Shown piece by piece: positions 21,001 to 29,815 of a DNA stretch of 33,996 nucleotides. Source of the DNA: Saccoglossus kowalevskii (taxonomy: Eukaryota; Hemichordata; Enteropneusta; Harrimaniidae); assembly GCF_000003605.2 (NCBI RefSeq), contig NW_003146809.1:1-33996 (forward strand). Reading direction: 5' to 3'. Each line of letters begins with the position of its first letter. Position 1 is the stretch's first letter. Below the pieces are notes generated by a model. It did not search any database and was not told where the DNA came from. It saw only the letters and a program-made list of their open reading frames with translations. The position numbers and the translations under genes were made by a program.

Positions 21001-24000
21001 CATTTAATTAATTTAACACATATCCCACGTCTTACTCGTCACTAGCTTGTTTTGTTACCCTTAGGAGGCGTACCTTATCTCACTGGTTTTAAGCATAGCC
21101 CGTCATTGGTTGGATAATATTATCTTACTTGTTCCACGAATTTCTTAGGGCTATAGGTTTCACACTACATTTAAGGGCAATCTTTATTAGCTCTCGCTCT
21201 TACGGTTCCCTACCAAATCTACCAAACTGACAGATTTCAAGGAAATCAAGATCACAAAACGTTATACTTACAATTTACAAAAATGTTTAACATGAATATA
21301 TTATTAGTGAAAATATGTTACGGGGTATCATACTTACCTAATATGGAAATCAAATATCCTCTTATAGGAGTGAAATGAACTAAGGTTGAAACGAAATATG
21401 CTAATATAAAAATGAAATGATCTATTAAACATCATGGTCTATATATCTTACTCGTATTGACGTCTCATATATAGTGTATACGTCATTTGTTTCGTTTGGT
21501 TCTTGTAAATTGTTTTGTCGATAGACGTCAATCGTATGTTATTGCGTTCTTGACTTCACTTTTGTTGACTAAAGTAAAGTTGTGTACGTTTTATAAAGCT
21601 TTTAAACAGTGGCGAGAAACCTACAATGGTTCAATTATAATCACAGTATACCCAGGGTATTGTTTTAGAGTCAATATTATCTTCCTCGCCCCAAAGTGTT
21701 TCCATCAGTAGTGAAGTACTATATCACAATACTGCTTAAGTACTGCCTGGGGGAGATATCATCGCATTGCCAGTGTACATATATGACATCACAATTACGT
21801 GTGTAGTCTGATTGCACTAATATGACACTAAAACAAAATAACACGAAATGAATAATTTCACAATAATGCTAAATATTGTGTTTGTACGTGTGTCAAAAAA
21901 CAAAACCTCGCTAGATAGTACTTCGAATTTAACGCTGGCCGTTATGATTAAGGTAGCAATACGAGTTAGATGACAATTTTGATTGAATACCAATATATAT
22001 GTATAATCCCATTCTAAATCTTTATTTACCACATATACTTTAGATAGAAAGACAGGTAGCAGGGGCGTATTCGACCATATGAGGTAATCACTTATTAAGT
22101 GTTAAGACTATTTGCCGGGTCCTGCGTTTACCAGGTAAGCCTTCCGGGAATTAAAAACAACTGATATATTTTAGTTCTATTTCATCATGTAAAAAATACA
22201 AGTAAGTGGCAATTTCTATTATAAATATCACCAACAAATACACCCCACTATATCATATGATGTAATCCATGACAATAAATTCCAATTATCTGATTGGGCA
22301 ATGCAAGCTGATTAAATTTAGCCAATCTCAAAATGCTTCTGTGACAAAACATTTCTGTGACACCTTGGTTTGAAATGATGGATTCACAAATCAGTTAAAA
22401 TGATTGTGTTCGTGTAATGGAGCAGCGTATATACGCGATGCACTTTCAAAATCTCCAATCTAAACTTGTTCCTCACACGCGCGTTTATTTTCCCTAAGAT
22501 TCGTGGCAATTTCACACAGAATTTATAAAGGCCGAGAACTGAACTTTAACTCCATGTATTTACGAATAATATAAGCAATTCAGTAAACGTGGTTAAACGG
22601 TGTACTTGAAATAGCGACCCTGTATACAAAGGAGGTGAGGAGGTGGATGTGAGTACGTTCTCAAAATTTAAGTTTCTAATTTGTGTTTATATTACATTCA
22701 ACTTTGGAATGGATATATTTTCGAGGATGTTATGACTCTACAATAAAGTTTATTTTTTATCCATGTAATAATCTTAATAAATCTTAATGAATATGATATA
22801 TGATATTCTCCATGTGTCCTAAATATATTTGTGTATTTTCCAACTGTACTGGATTTGATGATAATTGCTATAATGTAATACAACGGGCAACAGAGTAAAA
22901 CATTTAAACAATTCATTTTGTAAAACGATATTCCAGAGATAAGATATACTTCTTTCAACTCAGACAAGTGAATTTGTTGTATTAAAAAGAATTATAGAAA
23001 ATTGTATTATCATTGTAATCAATACCAAAAGAGATATTCTCAAATCCAATTCATGTCTTATTTGTTCTTGAATCTAAATTCGTAACGTGTAGTAATGTAC
23101 ATGTAAATCCATTAACGGCAACGACTTAAACACTGATTAAAGGATTATGGTAATATATAATTTACAAAGTGGTAGATTAAACGTCAAATGCTTTCCCGAT
23201 TGATGTGTTGAATACTGAAATGCCTCCACACACAGCGTGAGTACAGTTTTGGAAATACCCAAGGGTGCTACAATGAACGATATCATGCGTGTCACGTTCG
23301 AAGATGAATGTATTTGTCCAAAAGCAAAAGCACATGCATTTAATAACTGTTTAAGAACACTATGCTGTTATTCAGAACCGAGGAAATTCAATTCCATATG
23401 TTTAAACTCCATCCATAAACTAAACTCGCCAAAGTGAGGCCCATTGCAATTGTCATACAACATAGGCGATAATAAAAAGTGTTGAATATTTTGAATTATA
23501 TGGTTGCGTTTACCTTGGTGCATGTTTTTTTCAAACGTATTAGTCACAAATTTATTTACACCTAATTCAATAAAAATATTACAAAGAGTCAATCGCATAA
23601 TATGACACCTGTATTAATTCTATCGTTTTACATCGAGTTCCGTCACATTATTCGTCAAGTCATGTATATTTTCCGGTAGCTAAATTCTTTACCATGAAAT
23701 CAAACAAGATATACTGTAAACATCGCAAGCCACGTGTCTGCATTCAATGTAAGCGGGTAACCCATTTGCTCAATAATATAACCTTGTTTACGGACATTGT
23801 TTGATCTCATAACATAATTCAATCGAGTAAATATGTTATACATAGTTTAGAACATATGGTTTCCATCAGAACATACTCAGCTGCATCAGTAAGGAGTAAT
23901 GTACATGCCCCAAGATAGGGATGTGCCTGTGTTATTTTTTTACAGTTCAAACAAACGTAACGGCACACACACAAATCTATAATAATACTAGATAATTAAC

Positions 24001-24676
24001 ATATTGGAATGAATCATTCACTTCCCCAATTCTGCATTAGCATTATTATTACATTACAAATATGTGACGTATTTACTCGAGTTATATAACTTCGCTAAAA
24101 TTATAGCTGCAAGGCCATTCAAGTAATTTACAGTAGATGTCACATTTCTCAATGCAGCAAATGCAATTTCTGATCCGGGTCAATTACCTCACGTGTATTG
24201 AGGAGCACACAACCCTAGTACGTTCTCTAATCAAGTTCTTAATATAAATAATACAACGCATACATCATTTTACGTACCTCTTGTACTAATGGAGCTGTCA
24301 CGGATACCGCCGGGATATGCAGGGACTCGGCAAGCTTTGGAATATACGAAGAACCAGGAAATACCGAACCAATGTCCCACTGGCGTGTGTTCTGCTCGTC
24401 GACGGAGTATATCAAACCGCTAAGATTGTGAAGGCATATTTTGTTCTTTAAATGTTGTATAGTTTGATAAGGACTACCAGATGACAACTGTATTGGAACC
24501 ATGTGCATTATAATTCCGCCTTTGTCAGTATCAACGACGTACCTTCTATGCCGACGATCAACGTACAACGTGTCTTGCGTGAGAGCGTGAATGACACCAA
24601 TTCGGACGTGCGCGCCGATTTTGTCCATGAGAATGCACAGCAGAACGAGCCGGGTGATATTGAAGTTTTTATCCAT
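9033..24676 (-). CDS. NMDA-type ionotropic glutamate receptor, GluN2-like subunit (11 coding exons)
   Basis: Joining the exons (24278-24676, 18265-18978, 17116-17330, 16583-16890, 15059-15184, 14660-14880, 13979-14139, 13693-13874, 12852-13096, 9842-9996, 9033-9225) gives 972 codons plus stop, with GT-AG at every junction and no frame break. The product should be a plasma-membrane, glutamate-gated cation channel subunit that works as a heterotetramer with GluN1. Order: signal peptide 1-22; amino-terminal domain to about 370 (C81/C320 match the conserved pair); S1 about 406-535; M1 550-571; pore loop 594-609; M3 620-647; S2 662-790; M4 811-833; tail 834-972. GluN2 over GluN1/GluN3 is supported by TEVLDFSVPF, FIYDA, SPWRGLIDRALLQYV and the NNS pore. 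Disulfide cysteines C429, C435, C449, C450, C737 and C791 are present. The tail is far shorter than in vertebrate GluN2A/B. The name is certain at NMDA-receptor level and likely at GluN2 level. Confidence 0.95.
9226..9841 (-). other. Intron 10
   Basis: 616 bp of noncoding sequence. On the minus strand 9307-9330 contains AAGATGGCGCCC, close to a YY1-type motif. No open frame or repeat was recognised. Confidence 0.75.
9842..9996 (-). CDS. Receptor exon 10: cytoplasmic tail with CCEEC and coiled-coil-like helix
   Basis: Residues 858-908. A CCEEC cluster could be palmitoylated or bind metal; this is inference. It is followed by a charged helix (KSLEKHALLEDTYKRIRELE) with heptad-like leucines. 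Acceptor TTTTGCAG|ACG, donor AACTG|GTAATT. There is no family alignment for this part. It is supported by the open frame, the splice sites and the in-frame joins on both sides. Confidence 0.8.
9984..10073 (+). repeat. Left flank of gap, direct duplicate of the right flank
   Basis: About 90 bp starting TTTTGGTAAACGTCTGC, nearly identical to 10124-10214. The differences are in the (TA)n tract and one extra A. It includes the true exon 10 acceptor (9997-9998). Confidence 0.9.
10074..10123. other. Assembly gap of 50 N
   Basis: A round number of N, so probably a placeholder of unknown size. Both sides carry the same sequence. Confidence 0.99.
10124..10214 (+). repeat. Right flank of gap, second copy with a spurious splice acceptor
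   Basis: Repeats the left flank, including 13 bases of exon 10 and its TTTTGCAG acceptor (10137-10138). An automated gene model could use this false acceptor. Confidence 0.9.
10691..10858 (+). pseudogene. Decayed transposon-like coding fragment, copy 1 (CHQC motif)
   Basis: Inverted partner of 11817-11978. One frame reads SDEKFMKNKYKLRKRGVNA and a shifted frame reads CHQCKRPHITGQIRAC, ending in a stop. CHQC resembles the start of a CDCA7-type CXXC zinc finger, but the later cysteines do not match, so I leave it unnamed. This copy has small insertions relative to copy 2. Confidence 0.6.
11356..11535 (-). pseudogene. RecQ-like helicase fragment with broken Walker A
   Basis: About 60 codons: LKVLGYQSLRGYHREVVEVY matches the Q-motif region of RecQ-family SF2 helicases, and GRDVFVSAPTGSEKSLTFEM the strand and loop of motif I. 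The loop should read GSGKS, but here glycine is glutamate, which would abolish nucleotide binding. No other helicase motif follows. Many invertebrate genomes hold multicopy RecQ-like genes that travel with repeats. This piece lies inside receptor intron 9 and is a fragment. Confidence 0.75.
11625..11662. repeat. Perfect 38-bp palindrome without spacer
   Basis: Two 19-bp arms, ATCCATGGAGGTAGAAAAG and its exact reverse complement, meet at 11643/11644. It sits between the RecQ fragment and copy 2 of the CHQC fragment. Confidence 0.95.
11817..11978 (-). pseudogene. Decayed transposon-like coding fragment, copy 2 (CHQC motif)
   Basis: Reverse-oriented copy of 10691-10858, with most positions identical. 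On the minus strand the frame with TCHQCKRPHITGQIRAC stays open to about 11649, longer than in copy 1. The frame upstream (DEKFMKNKYKLRKR) is shifted, so this copy is also broken. Confidence 0.6.
12852..13096 (-). CDS. Receptor exon 9: end of S2 and M4 helix
   Basis: Residues 776-857. C791 pairs with C737. A basic linker (AAKRTRR) is followed by VAGAFLFLAGGIAISWFLMF (810-829), the fourth membrane helix; the AGxFxxLAGG pattern is typical. The exon ends in the cytoplasmic juxtamembrane part. Acceptor CGTGACAG|GA, donor GCC|GTAAGT. Confidence 0.95.
13097..13692 (-). other. Intron 8
   Basis: 596 bp with no motif, repeat or coding potential recognised. Confidence 0.75.
13693..13874 (-). CDS. Receptor exon 8: central S2
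   Basis: Residues 715-775. FIYDA (720-724) includes D723, the ligand amino-group aspartate. C737 in DCNLVTV is one half of the S2 disulfide. SPWRGLIDRALLQYVDNG matches GluN2 closely. Acceptor TTGTTCCAG|G, donor AACG|GTAGGA. The upstream intron is only 104 bp. Confidence 0.95.
13979..14139 (-). CDS. Receptor exon 7: start of S2
   Basis: Residues 662-714 plus two bases. LQNPHQSSPRIKFATV aligns with the GluN2 FQRPxxxSPPFRFGTV stretch. T682 aligns with the glutamate-contact threonine, but the preceding serine is N681. RMHQYMKQY is close to the GluN2 YMHQYM segment. Acceptor CGATAG|TTA, donor TCTGG|GTAAGA. Confidence 0.93.
14140..14659 (-). other. Intron 6, with a MITE
   Basis: 520 bp. The first 12 bases after the donor are followed directly by a TTAA-flanked MITE (14483-14647). 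The rest shows no feature. Confidence 0.85.
14483..14647. mobile_element. MITE with TTAA target duplication
   Basis: About 165 bp. It begins TTAAAGCGGGAGGCTTGTCA and ends TGACGACTCCCCCGCTTTAA. The ends are imperfect inverted repeats (AGCGGG.. plus GTCA) and both are bounded by TTAA, the target site of piggyBac and Kolobok elements. It has no coding capacity and is GC-richer than its surroundings. Confidence 0.75.
14660..14880 (-). CDS. Receptor exon 6: pore loop and M3 gate
   Basis: Residues 588-661. SFTFGDSLWMLWAINTNNSLP is the re-entrant pore loop; N606 and N607 align with the two asparagines of GluN2 that set calcium permeability and magnesium block. M3 holds LYTANLTAHM, where the family reads SYTANLAAFM, so the first serine is leucine and two other positions differ. 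The exon ends DPK in phase 0 with donor AAG|GTAAAG. Confidence 0.95.
14918..15006. repeat. (TA)44 microsatellite filling half of intron 5
   Basis: 89 bp of uninterrupted alternating TA inside a 178-bp intron (14881-15058). It is 53 bp from the exon 5 end and 38 bp from the exon 6 start. Confidence 0.98.
15059..15184 (-). CDS. Receptor exon 5: first membrane helix M1
   Basis: Residues 546-587. DPFHFLVW leads into a hydrophobic helix (550-571), followed by EWVSPTGYAR, which fits the M1 end of NMDA subunits (E-x-x-SP-x-G). Acceptor TCTGGTTCAG|AT, donor GAGGG|GTAAGT. The exon is only 126 bp and lies beside the (TA)n intron. Confidence 0.93.
15185..16582 (-). other. Intron 4
   Basis: 1,398 bp. 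A 62-codon minus frame at 15607-15795 (LSPLGGDYSLMTEKHE...) has no match to the receptor and no paired splice sites in phase. The 16300-16440 stretch is C/A-rich. Nothing is supported. Confidence 0.7.
16583..16890 (-). CDS. Receptor exon 4: S1 ligand-binding core
   Basis: Residues 443-545. The CC pair (449-450) closes the loop-1 disulfides. RWNGAVGEL and SSQRTEVLDFSVPF are the S1 hallmarks, and R513 is the alpha-carboxylate-binding arginine. The GluN2 consensus SLT is replaced by GMK (506-508), so two usual glutamate-contact positions are changed. Acceptor TATTGCAG|T, donor TATG|GTGAGA. Confidence 0.95.
17116..17330 (-). CDS. Receptor exon 3: linker and first strand of S1
   Basis: Residues 372-442 plus two bases. 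VGTW and ITWIG match the VGxW...ITWPG linker of NMDA receptors. KRLRIITVEETPFV begins S1. C429 and C435 are the first halves of the two loop-1 disulfides. Acceptor TTATTATTAG|GTT, donor TATGG|GTATGT. Confidence 0.92.
17331..18264 (-). other. Intron 2
   Basis: 934 bp, noncoding. A 95-codon plus-strand frame (17915-18202) shows no family resemblance. Confidence 0.75.
18265..18978 (-). CDS. Receptor exon 2: bulk of amino-terminal domain
   Basis: Residues 134-371, acceptor TTTTTTATAG|AAACATGG, donor AAACAG|GTAGTT, phase 0 on both sides. GLVWIISGAALDE and IPIGLIGVRPG (249-278) correspond to the GluN2 domain core. C320 is the partner of C81. Several N-glycosylation sequons (NIS, NNT, NRT, NRS) fit an extracellular location. 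The frame stays open 15 codons past the donor, but the extension has no receptor similarity, and using the donor restores VGTW of the next exon. Confidence 0.9.
18979..24277 (-). other. Intron 1, largest intron
   Basis: 5.3 kb. It holds a perfect CRE (19985-19992), a G-rich run near 19701-19718, an A-run (20579-20594), a short hairpin CGCTTTGG/CCAAAGCG (20635-20652) and many ATATAT stretches. No exon with receptor similarity was found. Confidence 0.7.
19985..19992. promoter_or_regulatory. CRE palindrome in intron 1
   Basis: Perfect TGACGTCA within GGTGACGTCACAG. A possible CREB site, judged only by motif. Confidence 0.3.
24278..24676 (-). CDS. Receptor exon 1: signal peptide and start of amino-terminal domain
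   Basis: Residues 1-133. The ATG at 24676 is followed by a hydrophobic core (LVLLCILM) and then VRIGVIHALTQD, the usual opening strand of the PBP1-like domain, so this start fits. KICLHNLSGLIYS (79-91) matches the conserved cysteine region of GluN2. The exon ends CAAGAG|GTACGT in phase 0. The open frame runs a few codons further into the intron. Confidence 0.9.
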
Positions 24677-24706
24677 GCTGTATGTTGTGACTGGCTATAT
24701 GAAAAT

Positions 24707-24723
24707 CACGTGAACTTACGTCA
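24707..24723 (-). promoter_or_regulatory. E-box and CRE-like site just upstream of the receptor ATG
   Basis: CACGTG (24707-24712) and TGACGTAA on the minus strand (24716-24723) lie 31-47 bp 5' of the start codon. This could be proximal promoter. Alternatively it could be 5' UTR or intron, because TTTTCATATAG just before the ATG could act as an acceptor for an upstream noncoding exon. Confidence 0.35.
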
Positions 24724-27700
24724 TACTACTGCCTGATCGTATCCAGCTGTGGGTCTGTATATTACCATCTGCCTAGTAAATATATGGGTCGTCACATAAG
24801 TCAGTACGTTGAAGAAGTTATGTCGCTTGGTCTCACACAGAAAAGAAACTGAACTGATACATTAATTGTGTATTTATTTTCCTCTTTTTGTTGTTGTATA
24901 TTTCAAGCGAGAAAAGATATCAATTATACGCATCAGTGGTCAGGACAAACTGAAACAAAGACACAATTCTCAGGTGACTGGAGAAATGAATTAATGGTCT
25001 AGAAGATAGTTTCCTAAATATCAACCAATGAAATGCGGCGTGAAATTAACAATCTGATACTTACTCACGCGCCTGTTCACAATAGATTAGGTAAGCTATG
25101 TCATAAGTCACGGGCAACCTGTAGGATGTGTGCTGCAACTGTGTGTTATTCGGACGAAATACTTTACTAAATCAATTTCGTGTAAAAATCATGATAGACT
25201 TAGTTGGAAGTTTTCAATTCACTCAGTGGGATATACAGAGTGAGGTTTATTGTGCCATTCAATACTGGCAATTTAATGAGTATACGTTCGATAGTTCATG
25301 CCATTTTGCGTGAAGCTATTACTTATATTTATCACGGAGACAGTTGCCTCCCCGATCTCTAATAAACCAGTAATTGTCATCATACGTCAAGTGTAATGAC
25401 ACATCAAGTACGGTTATGTTTTCAAATGATTACTTACCGATTGACGAGTGTTACACCTTTGGGAGAAGTGGTATACTTGCTTCAGTAGTGCGGTGACTAT
25501 GGCATGCATATCTTTAAATAAGCATGGAAGACCAGAGAACACCGCCTTGATACGTGTCGTACGTCAATGCTAGGCGACACTGATGTGTGCACTATCCAAA
25601 CATCTTTCCATGTATATGTCACATCATTGTTTATGTGTTTGTCATCATTAAATGTCAGTAAACATAATGAATTCTGCCCAGAAGACTTGCTGCTCGGCAA
25701 TTCATTTTTGGAAATACCTTTTAACACTATATATATATTACTGTGCTTGTATGTGACATATTTGTATAGTTTGAAAAAAGCAGGTAAACTCACAGTTGTT
25801 TCGGATAAAACGGCTGACAATGGTTGTGCTGAATAGTCAGATTCCCGTGATCGTGTTCGTCTCTTTGCCGATGATGCTGTTCTCCAGTAACTGTATTACT
25901 CAAGTGCGGTCCATCAGAAAATAATGTAATTAACGTACACGTTCCAATATTATTATAAGGATACTATGAGGTGTAAAGCACTCGTAACAATTAACTAGGG
26001 ACCCGCGGTCAGGAGAGTTGCGTGTTTTCAAGCATTCTAGAAATCATTAACATAATAATGAGATGCCTAATGATACTCAAACTCGTTCAATAATTCTCAA
26101 TTTCAGTCTCATGACTCATTACCGCCAGAATACGACATAATGACATTTAATCATATAATCATACGGGATCCTCACTAAATGAGAACTTTAATTTGCCATC
26201 ACGTGGGAGTAGGAAATAACGTCCACGTCAACATCACACAACTTACCAAGATAAAAAGAGAGTTCTAATTAGTAGTCTACCTCCGAAATATACGTAAGCA
26301 ATAACAATATTATATCATTTTCTATGCTAAGTTTCTATTAATTATGTTGTTACATAACTTAAAAAAATACTATTATTTTAAGTCAAAAATCATGCACGTG
26401 GGAGAACTGGCGCAGGCATATTACGGTATTGGCACTATCCACAGTCACATTTTATCAGCGGTCGACACATTACGACACAGTAATGTATCGCAATGATTCA
26501 CGGGATTGATTAGTCTGCCACCTTCGCTGACCTTAGACAATTTACTATGACGATTTATGTAGATAATAATTTCCCCGTCATTCATTTAATTTTGTTATAA
26601 TACCCAATTTATTAATTTCCTGAATTAATGATAAGCTCAACATAAATTGCTGGGACTGGTGGCCATTTTTAATTTGCAAATTGCGAATTGCGATTGTCAG
26701 GGTATTTTTAACCCTGGTTTGATTTCATATAAACAAAGAAAAAAATGTAAGCTTTAACGCATCTATATCTGACTTATTTATGTTTAATTTGCTGTTTTCT
26801 TGTTCAACCACACTTGCATTCCGTTTTAAACGTTCCAAGACTTGTTAAGCTTAGTGTATTTGGCCTCTTTTCCTATTTCAAATTTCGAGAAAGGACTTAC
26901 TATATGCCTCTACAAATTTGAAAAAAAAAATCCAAAAATATAATATATCTATAAATGTTTGGGCAGTGGGTTTAAAGGTTAAGAGACTATTATTTGCATA
27001 CTTGTTTTCATTGTGACTAAAAAATGACTACAAAAAGATCCAGGAATGTATATAATTTTGGAATCGCCAGACTTCAAGCTTTATAAGCTACGACGTTACT
27101 CAATCAAAAAATACTTTTTCTGTAAAAAAAAAATAATTACGCATTTATGCCAGTGATAAGAAGTTTCCTTTTCATATTTCCTAGTTGTTCAATAGTCTGG
27201 TAAATTGAATGTGTCTTGTCAGTTTTATTCAACCAATACGTTTTAATAAGTAATGTGCTGAATTTAATTCCGTTTTAGTCACATTGCCCCAACTCAAACC
27301 ACAATACGTTGGTAAATAATCCACGTAATAGTTTGTTAGAACTTATTCAAGTTCCTCTCATTGTCACCTTAAAGCTGTGAAAATTTGGTGTTAATCCGAC
27401 AACAATAACTTTACTTTATTTTTTGTTAAAGACAAAAACTTTTTTGGAAAAAATAAACTCCGTAAAAACGTCCATGAAGTCACAGCAAAGATGTTCAAGC
27501 TTGTTTATCGGCACAATCGAGTTGTTTTCCCTTCAAGGTCTGTTTTAACATGTGTATGGGCAACCAAATGTGTAAGGCTATAGGAAACCAAAAAATAGAA
27601 TAGGATAGCTATAATTCGATAAAATCGGCAGATGAGAACACTAAAATCAATGATTTTTTTGCAGAGGCTGTGTGACCTTGTGTCTCACACATTCATATGC

Positions 27701-29740
27701 AAATGACAAACAGAAGCGAAGACAAACCACTCATTGACAAGGGTTTGTCTGCGAGAAAGCTCCTGATAACACGTTCTAACATTGCTTTGTCTTGAGGTAA
27801 TCTTTGAAACTTATAGGCACATGCATTAAACCTGTGTTGTAGATTTTGGAAAACACTACTGAGGCTGCCTTGCTTCCCTTCAGAAAATCAACATTTTAAC
27901 CAACTTACATGACATTCTATGTTATGTTGACTTTATCTTATGAAATTTTATAGTGCATTTCATCAATCGTAATTTTCAACACAAATAATAGTCTCGCTAC
28001 CTTAAGTCAAATGATATCTTCTGACTCATACAAAAATAGTTTCCACTGTATATTGTCTCACAATGTGGCATTTGTATTATATCTCGAATCGGACTTTCTC
28101 TTCCAGAATGATTCATCTAACGTGGGATTTATAGAAATGAATCTGTCCAAGTCATCAATAACTCTCGTAATACACATAATTACAGAGTAGTGCTGTAATG
28201 CTATGGAGAATTAAAAATGCTTGGAATGAAACCACTCTTTTTCATATTCGGGAAAAATATATCTAGATTAAGTAATCTCTGAGAAAAAACAATATATATA
28301 TCTGAAGACATACATATTAATGAAATATAACCACTTGTTGATTGAAAGTGCTGAAAACAAGCGATAACAATATTCAAATGCCGAATCATAATAATTGATT
28401 TACACACAACTAATAACTCAACCGAAATATAAAATTACTAAACAACACTGCACTGTAGCAATAAACCCAATCAGAAATAGATGTATAGACATAAGGGTTC
28501 ATGGCAATAGGTTTTTCGAATATATCAATCCGAATATTACTCTAGTATAGTGGGCGACATGTAGTAAACATTTCGAGGTTCTAGATTTAAACATATTAAA
28601 AAAGCCGGTATAAATGATTGTTTATGTTTTAAAATAGGCATTTTCTAGGTTTTGGAAATTTTAGGCTCTTGAGTTTTCTTTGTATTTAAATATCAACATA
28701 TGATAGGTATTGGTGTTTTTCTCATCAAAACATCGTCTTGATCATATTTTGTTCTCAGAAAAAAAAACTCTCAGTGACGTGGCTAACATTACTGCAACAG
28801 AACAACACACTGTCAACAACGCATTGCGCTGTTTTGTAGATGAATAATGTACGAGTTATTTAATTTGAAATTTACTACTTGGGCGTGTGCCAATTTGCAT
28901 AACAATAATTTTTATAATATAATAGTGTTTTAACCATTTTAAGAACGTAATTGTTTTATAGACTTGTACGAGGTTTAAAGACACTTTAAAAGTAATTCTC
29001 TTTACTTTACTGCACATTTGCAGGACTTTATATACACTAAATTTCATGTATCCGATCGAGTCTGACACATTTCCTAAGTCGACCTCCTCTGATATTGATC
29101 ACGCGCCTTGAAAGCGGACCCTCAAGTCACAGAGAGCTACGAAGAAACACGACCTGAAACACGATGTCGCTCATTGTCTTATGGGCCATATTATGTTTCG
29201 TGTTAGATCATGAATGTTCATAAGTTGTTCATTTATGTAGTTCGTGCATATAAGGTTCACCTGTCACATTTACAGCGGCCTCTACCATCAGATAGGACTT
29301 TATATCACAGAAGAGTACTCGTCTGAGGGTTTTATTTTCTACACCCTGTGCAGTATATTGTATCAATTATCCTACATATATTTACTATAAAGTTGTGGAA
29401 AACAAACGATGCTAACAATGAAACCATTTATTTTTATATTCAGGGAGAAAACACAAAGCAGAAAAACTAATTATATGTATATTGTTATCACTGAGAGAAG
29501 GATTTATATAACAATATGATATAATGGAATATCGTCCATTATAGACAAGAGCAAGATAACACCTAGCATGTAAGAGAAACCGATTATGTGTTTTCCATAA
29601 TCGCAAACTCACTCATTGAATATATAAATAATGTCTCGAAAAAAAACACTTTCACTTTCAATAATGCTGTTTGGGGGATAAGCGTAATATACAGTTCATC
29701 ATTAATCGTAAATTATGGTTTCTGCAACAGCTCTCAAAAG
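24724..29740. other. Upstream intergenic region, no gene recognised
   Basis: AT-rich with frequent stops. Noted: an octamer ATGCAAAT (27697-27704) next to a 9-bp inverted repeat AGACAAACC/GGTTTGTCT (27720-27750), and overlapping 89- and 107-codon frames at 25497-25836 on opposite strands with no recognisable motif. Confidence 0.5.
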
Positions 29741-29815
29741 AAATTCGTATGATTATTAAAAAATACAATATTCAAAGAAATTCGTATGATTATTAAAAAA
29801 ATACAATATTCAAAA
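29741..29815. repeat. Two-copy tandem repeat, unit 37-38 bp
   Basis: 29741-29777 and 29778-29815 both start AAATTCGTATGATTATTAAA and end ATACAATATTCAAA-like. They differ by one A in the A-run, so this is a recent tandem duplication. Confidence 0.9.
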